A stretch of 64,000 bases of DNA from the IMG/VR virus record IMGVR_UViG_3300017708_001182, positions 1-64,000 of that record. The stretch is one strand, 5' to 3'. The notes beneath the pieces are model-generated. The model did not search any database and had not been told where the DNA came from. It worked only from the letters and a program-made list of their open reading frames with translations. Shown in pieces: positions 56,505 to 63,072 of this stretch (position 1 is the stretch's first letter; every line of letters starts with the position of its first letter). The position numbers were made by a program, and so were the translations under genes. Source of the stretch: a virus.

Positions 56505-57743
56505 TTATATTCTTTCTTCAAATTCAGCTACCTTGCCTACTTTAAAATCATAGACCAAAGCTAGAGCAGCTCGTACACTGTGTACAAAATTATTATCTTT
56601 ATGCCACCTATCTGTTCCAGATAAACTAGGCATTTGTTGTATCCTAACTCCTTTTATTTCCTTTGCCATATAATGATGCTTGTCACCTGTATGAACTTCT
56701 CTATACGTAGCATCTCCAAACCACTTACTATAAGTTGGATGTGTAGCAAATAATAAAGGAAGTGCATCAATCTTACAGTTACCGTGATGAAATCCAATAA
56801 ACGTATTACCCACTACAGTTGCTTTAACTAATCCTTCTTCTCTAACAAATGATATGTTCTCATCTTCTTTAAAAAATATATCTAGTGCATGAGCTAAGTA
56901 ATATGATTTAGTTCTATCGTGATTACCTTGTACTAAAATAACCTCAACATGTTTAGAATTACTCTTCAACATTTTAATAGTATCTACTAAAAGGTTAAAT
57001 CCCATCTCATACTCTGATGCATAATCTAATATTATATCTTGAGGAGTACCATTAGTTGTAGTGTTCTGATAATTATCTGTATGAAAGAAATCATTAGATA
57101 TAGGAAACACTACTTTATTTATATTATAAATAGATCTAACTTTATGAATTAAAGATTCTGCTATTTTTACAAACCTATTAGCTCTAGTTTCTGGATCATT
57201 ATCTCCATCAACATATCTTTTAGCTAAGTGGTAATCTGATAAAGATAACTCAATATCTACCAGAGATAGCAGCCCCATTTCAGGAGCAGGAATAGGAGTG
57301 TAGTTTGATTTATAGTTCTCTAAGAACTTGCTGAAATCATCAGCTGTGTAATCTTTTGGTGTCTTCCTCTTTGAAAATACTGAGGAAGTAAACTTTCCGC
57401 TTGGAAGTACTTTAGACCAGTAGTTTGTAATTATATATTTGTCTAGATCTATTTTGTGAAGCTTTGCTAACTCCAGGTGATTTTTGGGTTCATAATCAAT
57501 AGTAATTGTACTCTCTATTGTTCCCTTTTCACTGTTAACCTTCTTTAGTGATTCAAAGGTTTCTGATGTATTTGATGTTTTTAAAAACACCTCTCCTTCA
57601 TCTTTCTCTCTACTTCTTATTTCCTTAATTAGTTCATCTACCTCATCTTCTGTTATGTTTAGCTTTTCAGCATAAAACTTTTTACTTTTTTTCCAGCTCA
57701 GTAGTCCCTCTAGCTGTCTGAGTACTTTCTCATTATACGACAT
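56505..57743 (-). CDS. Metallophosphoesterase with N-terminal HTH
   Basis: 412 residues. Residues 1-45 look like a helix-turn-helix (FYAEKLNITEDEVDELIKEI). The calcineurin-like core starts near 150: SLSDYHLAKR (D-x-H-like metal site), ISNDFFHTD (Asn/Asp...Asp), QGNHDRTKS (GNHD), GFHHG and HTGDKHHY (late His ligands). Such enzymes need two metal ions (Mn/Fe) and in phages are often DNA exonucleases/repair nucleases; the N-terminal HTH supports a DNA substrate. It is the first gene of the unit and has its own promoter-like site. Its place beside connector genes is odd for a replication enzyme. Active-site residues look complete. Confidence 0.8.
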   Translation of the reverse strand: MSYNEKVLRQLEGLLSWKKSKKFYAEKLNITEDEVDELIKEIRSREKDEGEVFLKTSNTSETFESLKKVNSEKGTIESTITIDYEPKNHLELAKLHKIDLDKYIITNYWSKVLPSGKFTSSVFSKRKTPKDYTADDFSKFLENYKSNYTPIPAPEMGLLSLVDIELSLSDYHLAKRYVDGDNDPETRANRFVKIAESLIHKVRSIYNINKVVFPISNDFFHTDNYQNTTTNGTPQDIILDYASEYEMGFNLLVDTIKMLKSNSKHVEVILVQGNHDRTKSYYLAHALDIFFKEDENISFVREEGLVKATVVGNTFIGFHHGNCKIDALPLLFATHPTYSKWFGDATYREVHTGDKHHYMAKEIKGVRIQQMPSLSGTDRWHKDNNFVHSVRAALALVYDFKVGKVAEFEERI

Positions 57744-57771
57744 GTAATTGTGCTTTAGTTAAAAAATATTG

Positions 57772-57803
57772 TAAATATATAAAATTTATTTTGGATATTA
57801 CAA
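57772..57803 (-). promoter_or_regulatory. Promoter-like site for the connector/muzzle unit
   Basis: On the minus strand TTG (57803-57801), a 21-nt spacer and TATATTTA (57779-57772) give one mismatch to TAnnTTTG. The 23-bp near-palindrome lies 50 nt upstream of the -7 box, the same distance as in the 39228 promoter. The ATG is at 57743. Confidence 0.5.
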
Positions 57804-57828
57804 ATAAATTTACTAAACCAGGTTATTA

Positions 57829-57851
57829 TTTATAATCAATTTAGTTATAAA
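57829..57851. repeat. 23-bp near-palindromic element, copy 2
   Basis: Arms TTTATAAT and GTTATAAA (one change from copy 1) around the same centre CAATTTA. It sits between the terminator at 57853-57886 and the promoter-like site at 57772-57803. The minus strand also shares a short ACCTG-(G)TT block with copy 1 just below the repeat. Confidence 0.65.
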
Positions 57852-57852
57852 T

Positions 57853-57886
57853 AAAAAACTCCTAGGGCTACTAATAACCCTAGGAG
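57853..57886 (-). terminator. Strong rho-independent terminator
   Basis: A perfect 9-bp stem, CTCCTAGGG (57859-57867) and CCCTAGGAG (57878-57886), has a 10-nt loop. On the minus strand six U follow (A-run 57853-57858). It lies 32 nt after the stop of the 75-aa gene and closes the receptor/decoration cluster. Confidence 0.85.
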
Positions 57887-57917
57887 AAGCCTTGTAAAAC
57901 CAACAAAACAAGACTTT

Positions 57918-58145
57918 TTATACATTAATATCTAGGAATATTCCTTCATCGATTGCCATGACTCTAATAATTGTTGCTAGATCAGGGATCTGATCAGTTG
58001 CATAACCTCCATTACCAGTTTTATCTAACAATTCATCTCTAGTTACATTTGTTGCAAATGGAGCTGTAAAGTTATTTATGTCTGAGTAGATGTTAAACAA
58101 GTGAAGATCTCCACCTATTGTATTTATTTTTATTAAGCCTGTCAT
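57918..58145 (-). CDS. Small GPFDL-module protein
   Basis: 75 residues, essentially one copy of the module: FNIYSDINNFTAPFATNV, then DELL, a loop and PDLATIIRVMAIDEGIFLDI. It aligns with the 83-aa protein and with the start of the 528- and 287-aa proteins, but has no Cys and no Thr tail. The fold is unknown; it is probably a beta sandwich of the virion. It is the last gene before the strong terminator, and its start lies one base after the stop of the 79-aa gene. Confidence 0.75.
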   Translation of the reverse strand: MTGLIKINTIGGDLHLFNIYSDINNFTAPFATNVTRDELLDKTGNGGYATDQIPDLATIIRVMAIDEGIFLDINV

Positions 58146-58146
58146 A

Positions 58147-58386
58147 TCAACTTATGAATGTGATTGCAACATTCTCAAAGTTTGAACACGTTCCAGTGTT
58201 CTGAATTTTGAGTGCTGTTGTACTTGGATTACACCCAACATTAACTCCCAGCGGTGAGGTGAGTTGGGACATTAATACACCAGTGGCTATAGGAGTTGTA
58301 TAGAAATCACCATTTTGATATATGTCACAAGGTCCTGAGTCAGCCCCATACTGTCCTGTTATTTTTATATTTGCTTGAAATGCCAT
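58147..58386 (-). CDS. Divergent GPFDL-module protein
   Basis: 79 residues, a divergent copy of the module: SGPCDIYQNGDFYTTPIATG, then LMSQLTSPLGVNV and IQNTGTCSNFENVAITF. The FDLYSDVD core is changed to CDIYQNGD, but the T-x-P, L and G-x-C-x-N positions remain. It is upstream of the 75-aa copy and downstream of the 528-aa protein. The ATG is preceded by the context CTTAAAACAATAT seen before other start codons here. Function is unknown. Confidence 0.7.
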   Translation of the reverse strand: MAFQANIKITGQYGADSGPCDIYQNGDFYTTPIATGVLMSQLTSPLGVNVGCNPSTTALKIQNTGTCSNFENVAITFIS

Positions 58387-58411
58387 ATTATATTGTTTTA
58401 AGATTTATAGA

Positions 58412-59998
58412 TTAACATAGAGATATTGGACCACTAACTTGTCCGTTAGCTCCAATTGTAAAAGAAGAGTTACCAACAGATCCATTTATATCAACAATGT
58501 GCCAATCTCCTGTTCCTGTATACGTGGTAGTTCCTTGAAAATTAGTGTAAACAATCGAGTTGTTTGTAGGAATATTACTAGCATTTACATTAGATATCCA
58601 AACATCCAATATTGTAGATTGAACACATGCTAGTGCAGCAGAAGATTGCGGAGTCAAACTCAGTAACCCCTGTGTCAACCCACCCACTGTAGTAGTTGTA
58701 GTGGTTGTGCTACTAGTAGTAGTCGTTGTTGCTTGAGAAGGTGCAGTTATTGTTATAGTACCTAAATCACAAGTCCCTACAGCACTAGTCGTAGTGGTAG
58801 TTGTTGTGGGTTCAACAGTGGTAGTAGTAGTTGTTGTTGGTACCAAAACATTCCCTGTTATATCAAGATATGTTGTTGAAACTGCCATGATAAAACTAAA
58901 GGTAGAAACAAGTGAACCTGTTGCAGATCCTTGATCATTCAGGACAACAGTCTGCGGTGGATTAACATTTAAACCTATTCGTGCGACATTTTCAAATACA
59001 TTATTTCCTGACTTTGCATTTGTTACATTCACTACTACATTAGCTCCACTTTGAATTAGAGGACTTCCTCCAAAAGGATTAGATGCACTAGTGATTGAAC
59101 CTGTATCTACAACTACATTATCTGCAAGTATTTCTACACTAACAGTATCTATATCTGCAGGTGTGGTTGTCAAAAGCTCCCAATCCAACTTCAGATCTGC
59201 AGCTGTAGTAGTTGTAGTGGTTGTTGATGATGATGTTGTGGTTGTTGTTGTAGGAGGATTAATATCACCTTGGAACACAAATGTAGTGTTAGCACTTCCC
59301 ATTGTATATGAAGAGGATAGTGATGTAATTAACTCATTTACACAAGGTTCACAGTTGTCTTGTGGTTGATATAAAACTCCATCTTTTGTTATTTTATTAC
59401 CAAAGTTAAATGTACCTGTTTTAGTGTTAGTCATTGTTGCTGTTACAACTTGACCAGCAGTAAGGTTTAATGTTCCTACTTGAGATGTATTACCAACACT
59501 TATTGTTTCATTCACCACTTGAACAGAATCAACTTCTATTACAAGATTAACGGTTCCTATATCTAAAGGAGTATTTGTAATAAGTTCATACTGAAACTTA
59601 GGAGATGCAGTGGTAGTTGTAGTGGTTGTACTACTAGTACTAGTTGTAGTGGTTGTACTTGTACTAGTACTAGTTGTTGTTGTAGTTGGTTCTGCAGTAG
59701 TAGTAGTTGTGGTTGTCGGATCTACCGTTGTTGTTGTTGTGGTGGTAGGTTCAACAGTTGTACTAGTAGTAGTAGTTGGACAATTAGTTGGTAAGTCAAT
59801 ACAATTTTCACATGTACCAACAGAGCAAACTCGTATAATGGTTGCTCCCATAGGAAGTGTAACTGTATATCCAGCTACTAAATCTACAGCTGGGACTTGT
59901 GTTTCAAATGGAGTTGTGAATCCGTCCACATCTGAATATAAGTCAAATGGTCCAGCAGCGCCTCCAGGGGGAATGGTTATGCTTATTTGTATTAACAT
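58412..59998 (-). CDS. Multi-domain decoration protein with Thr linkers
   Basis: 528 residues. The N-terminal GPFDL module (AGPFDLYSDVDGFTTPFETQ, GTCENCIDLP) is followed by a long Thr-rich linker (about 75-132). Two related Ig-like domains follow (start FQYELITNTPLDIGTVNLVI and LDWELLTTTPADIDTVSVEI), with a further Thr linker between them, and then Thr-linked C-terminal beta domains. Linkers such as TTTTTTTVDPTTTTTTT are typical of O-glycosylated or flexible spacers. It has no enzyme motif. It sits in the receptor/decoration cluster between the collar fibre and the small modules. A surface-decoration role is inferred. Confidence 0.75.
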   Translation of the reverse strand: MLIQISITIPPGGAAGPFDLYSDVDGFTTPFETQVPAVDLVAGYTVTLPMGATIIRVCSVGTCENCIDLPTNCPTTTTSTTVEPTTTTTTTVDPTTTTTTTAEPTTTTTSTSTSTTTTTSTSSTTTTTTTASPKFQYELITNTPLDIGTVNLVIEVDSVQVVNETISVGNTSQVGTLNLTAGQVVTATMTNTKTGTFNFGNKITKDGVLYQPQDNCEPCVNELITSLSSSYTMGSANTTFVFQGDINPPTTTTTTSSSTTTTTTTAADLKLDWELLTTTPADIDTVSVEILADNVVVDTGSITSASNPFGGSPLIQSGANVVVNVTNAKSGNNVFENVARIGLNVNPPQTVVLNDQGSATGSLVSTFSFIMAVSTTYLDITGNVLVPTTTTTTTVEPTTTTTTTSAVGTCDLGTITITAPSQATTTTTSSTTTTTTTVGGLTQGLLSLTPQSSAALACVQSTILDVWISNVNASNIPTNNSIVYTNFQGTTTYTGTGDWHIVDINGSVGNSSFTIGANGQVSGPISLC

Positions 59999-60001
59999 GG
60001 T

Positions 60002-60253
60002 TTAAGGTATTAAAGTTGTTGTTGTTGTTATATTTTGTAAAACTATATCCAGATAATTAACGCACTTACCCAAAGATTTCACTCGTACAATACTTGCATA
60101 ATCTGGAACTAGAGAACTAGTATATCCATTTAACAAGTCAGCGGCTGAGATATTTGTTTCAAAAGGAGCATTGAAATTATCTACATCTGAGTATAAGTCG
60201 AATGTAGAGCTATCAGATCCTATCTGAGATATGGTTAGTAGCACGGTCATCAT
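60002..60253 (-). CDS. Small GPFDL-module protein with Thr tail
   Basis: 83 residues. It reads as a clean copy of the module: STFDLYSDVDNFNAPFETNI, then SAADLLNGYTSSLVPDYASI and VRVKSLGKCVNYLDIVL, closing with a short Thr tail (ITTTTTLIP). It is closest to the N-terminus of the 528-aa protein, whose linker also follows the module. It overlaps the 108-aa gene by one base (TAATG), so the two are translationally coupled. Confidence 0.75.
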   Translation of the reverse strand: MMTVLLTISQIGSDSSTFDLYSDVDNFNAPFETNISAADLLNGYTSSLVPDYASIVRVKSLGKCVNYLDIVLQNITTTTTLIP

Positions 60254-60579
60254 TATGAACAGCAGTTGTTATTAATGTTTGTTATTTGTGAGTTAATGTT
60301 TATTATCTGCTCTTTAATAGCAGAAATATCACTAGTGTTAGCTGTAACTTGACTTTTTAACTCGACAAGAACAGAGTCTATTTTTGATAATGCTACATTG
60401 ATTGTGTCACAAGCTTCTACACCAGATCCTGGAAGAGTTGGGCCATCGTACACAACTGTGCTTGATACAGTCCCATTTGTTCCACAGGAGTTATTACATT
60501 GATTAGATGTACTTGTGCATCCACAAGGGTTATTTAAAACTACATCAGTGCAGCAAGGGTTTACAGGTAGGTATGCCAT
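60253..60579 (-). CDS. Small fibre-adaptor protein with coiled coil
   Basis: 108 residues. A Cys-rich start (CCTDVVLNNPCGCTSTSNQC, then NNSCG) leads to STVVYDGPTLPGSG and DTINVALSKIDSVLVELKSQ, which match the N-terminal module of the 129-, 369- and 2523-aa fibre proteins. The C-terminal part is a helix with heptad spacing (SAIKEQIININSQITNINNN) and could trimerise. It is probably a small fibre or a connector for fibres. It precedes the 83-aa gene with a one-base overlap. Confidence 0.7.
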   Translation of the reverse strand: MAYLPVNPCCTDVVLNNPCGCTSTSNQCNNSCGTNGTVSSTVVYDGPTLPGSGVEACDTINVALSKIDSVLVELKSQVTANTSDISAIKEQIININSQITNINNNCCS

Positions 60580-60590
60580 TTTATTTTGTT

Positions 60591-61700
60591 TTAAGGTATG
60601 TAAATTATATAATATACTCCACGTCCAGGCTGGTAGTTACTATGTGATTGTCCTCCACCTGTAGGATCAAGAGTAACAGTATGTGTGTGTGGAGGAAGAG
60701 GGTCTGCATTAAACTGTCTTTGTCTAAAGCCATTGTCTCCACCTTTAAATCCTCCACCTCCAGGAATACTATTACCAACATAAGGTCCTGCTGCCCATCC
60801 TGTAGGAGTTAGTGTAGGTGTTGATGGTCCAATAGTAACATCGTGTATATGTGAAGGAATTTGTCCTTCAGTTAAAACTACACTATTACTACCTTCTGTA
60901 GTTGATATTGTATAAGTTGGGTTCTCAGGTTGAGCAGGATCTACAGATATATCCATTGCTCCACCACTCATACTTCCATCACTAGTTCCAACTAGCACTC
61001 TACCTCTTAAATCAGGAGTTCCATTTTCGCCATTACATAGATATATCCTTTCCCAGTTACCTATACCAGCACCAGAAGCATTAAAGTTGTTAAGAAATGC
61101 AGCACCTCCAGTAGCAGCAACAATTGAAAAAGGAACCATCCTGTTAGCAATAAGCTGTTCACTTGGATCATTTTGTATATAGTTTTCAATATACGTATTT
61201 ATATCTGAAACTTTAACATACGTATTATCTACAAAAGTAATAAAATTTGCTAGATCTTCAGCTATTAAACAAACTTTATCTATGACAGCCTGTAAAACTG
61301 CTTCTGTTGATGTTGGATCAGGTGATGAAATACCACCACTGATGCAATTTAAATCATATGTTACAGTTGAAACTTCAGGGTCTGCAATATCAATAACTTG
61401 TTCCTCGAGGTTACATAAAAACTTTACTATTCCTGTTAAGTAGTTATTTAATGAAAGTGGGTTACAATCGTCTAGTTCTGCTTGTAAACTTGGACATATA
61501 TCTGTCTGTGGTACTACAGGAAATATTCCTGTACCATCAAGAGTTGAGGTTAAAAAACCTATTATTGACTGCTCTACATAAGATAGAGAGTCTCCATTTT
61601 GTATTCCTAGAACAGGGACCTCTACCCCTGTATATTTAACGCATTTGTCTGAGGTTATCTCAGTACATCCGTTATAGCAATTTGAGCAATTATTTGACAT
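60591..61700 (-). CDS. Short tail fibre with gp12-type collar domain
   Basis: 369 residues. Residues 1-50 hold the shared N-terminal module (SDKCVKYTGVEVPVLGIQNG, DSLSYVEQSIIGFL). Near 195-369 a phage tail collar domain is visible: PFSIVAATGG, GNWERIYLCNG, DLRGRVLVGT, PSHIHDVT (HxH near 284), PPHTHTV (near 337) and the end GRGVYYIIYIP. In T4 gp12, His-x-His motifs bind iron within the receptor-binding trimer. The middle is helical. It is probably a receptor-binding short fibre. It directly precedes the small adaptor gene and follows the serine protease. Confidence 0.8.
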   Translation of the reverse strand: MSNNCSNCYNGCTEITSDKCVKYTGVEVPVLGIQNGDSLSYVEQSIIGFLTSTLDGTGIFPVVPQTDICPSLQAELDDCNPLSLNNYLTGIVKFLCNLEEQVIDIADPEVSTVTYDLNCISGGISSPDPTSTEAVLQAVIDKVCLIAEDLANFITFVDNTYVKVSDINTYIENYIQNDPSEQLIANRMVPFSIVAATGGAAFLNNFNASGAGIGNWERIYLCNGENGTPDLRGRVLVGTSDGSMSGGAMDISVDPAQPENPTYTISTTEGSNSVVLTEGQIPSHIHDVTIGPSTPTLTPTGWAAGPYVGNSIPGGGGFKGGDNGFRQRQFNADPLPPHTHTVTLDPTGGGQSHSNYQPGRGVYYIIYIP

Positions 61701-61713
61701 GATATTTTATATT

Positions 61714-63063
61714 TTAACAAGGGTTATCTAATGTGTCTGTTAGACCAACTTGCCAGTAAGTTGTTCCTCCACATTCTTTATTTATTTGATCACTTCCTCC
61801 AATTTCTGTTATGTATTCTATTGAGGCGTTATTTACAACAGTGAGTAGGTCACCTGCGTTAAGACTAGTAATTCCTAATTGACTAGCTACTTCATCTATT
61901 CTACAGGCCCAACCAACTGTATATGAGTTAGCCCCTCCATCACAACCTGCTCCACCTCCAGCAAAAACTAGTCCAATTACTTTTATAGTTCCTCCTATGT
62001 TAGCAATTAAACCTGATCCTGAATCTCCACCTCTTACTGGATTACAACAAAACCCTTCATCTGGATTCTGTGATGTAGGATTTTCTAAGATAGGTTTAAA
62101 GTATCCTATAATATCTTCCATTTCAATTAATGTACAATTTCCAGGGTTGGCACCTGAACATTGTCCATTTTGGTTACTATAACTAATATTAAAACTTCCA
62201 GTTGTTGTAAAAATTCTCATGGGGCAACTAGCTCCACCTTTAGGACCTGTTGTTCTTCCTGAACTATATAATTCTGGATTGCTTATTAATACATTATCTA
62301 TTTCTGCAGTTGTAGCAAAAGGAAGATTATTTGTAATAATTGAATCTAATCCAACTTGTTTAAAGCTTTCATTAAGATTTATAACATTGTCGGTTAATGA
62401 AAATAATGAAGCATCTACGTTATTTGTTATTCCTGAAGTTTCTGGATGAATGGGAACATATCTTACTCCTCTTCCAATTATATTTGCTGAAGTAAAATAC
62501 TCTGACCAACTACCTCCAGGAACAGTTCCTTCGGTTCCTTGGTATACATTGTTTGTTGGGTCATAATCGTTTTGTATATTATAAGTTAGGTCTCTGTAGT
62601 TTGTGTAAAATGCATTTGCAATTGTAACATGATTATTACTAAGTCCTAATATTGCTCCTGTAGCAACATCTTTTACAACTAATCCGAATGTACCAACACT
62701 GCCTGATGTATTATTTGTACTTATAGATAAACCACCCTTAATAGGTCTTGTATATGATCTGTTAGGTACTGATGCTGATCCTGCGTTTTCACCACAGCCA
62801 CCATTGCAAGTAAGTAACTCTGGTTGAGTAATTTCTACAACATCCGTTCTAATGGTCTGACTTCCAACTTTCACTTCACTTGGTATAATTTCTTCAGCTG
62901 ATAGTTCTGATAAAGGTTTTTTCTTTTCAACACCACATACAATACCTAGCTCTCCTGTACTAACTCCATTAGATGATTTATAACCATACCACACAGAAGT
63001 AAGACCTGGATTTGATCTACGAACCTCTCTTAATTTATCTTTTATTTTTTGTGTTACTTTCAT
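61714..63063 (-). CDS. Trypsin-like serine protease
   Basis: 449 residues. The catalytic triad of a chymotrypsin-fold enzyme is visible: GLSNNHVT (His near 143), NVDASLF (Asp near 215) and RGGDSGSGL (Ser near 347), with a late GWACRID near the end. The N-terminal 95 residues (KIKDKLREVRRSNPGLTSVW, then GIVCGVEKKKPLSE) look like the pro-domain of bacterial and plant trypsin-like proteases. A Cys-rich segment (CNGGCG) links them. It has no signal peptide. It lies between a virion-type gene and the collar fibre, so it may be a virion enzyme cutting a host surface protein or maturing fibres (inference). Confidence 0.8.
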   Translation of the reverse strand: MKVTQKIKDKLREVRRSNPGLTSVWYGYKSSNGVSTGELGIVCGVEKKKPLSELSAEEIIPSEVKVGSQTIRTDVVEITQPELLTCNGGCGENAGSASVPNRSYTRPIKGGLSISTNNTSGSVGTFGLVVKDVATGAILGLSNNHVTIANAFYTNYRDLTYNIQNDYDPTNNVYQGTEGTVPGGSWSEYFTSANIIGRGVRYVPIHPETSGITNNVDASLFSLTDNVINLNESFKQVGLDSIITNNLPFATTAEIDNVLISNPELYSSGRTTGPKGGASCPMRIFTTTGSFNISYSNQNGQCSGANPGNCTLIEMEDIIGYFKPILENPTSQNPDEGFCCNPVRGGDSGSGLIANIGGTIKVIGLVFAGGGAGCDGGANSYTVGWACRIDEVASQLGITSLNAGDLLTVVNNASIEYITEIGGSDQINKECGGTTYWQVGLTDTLDNPC

Positions 63064-63072
63064 AATTTATAT

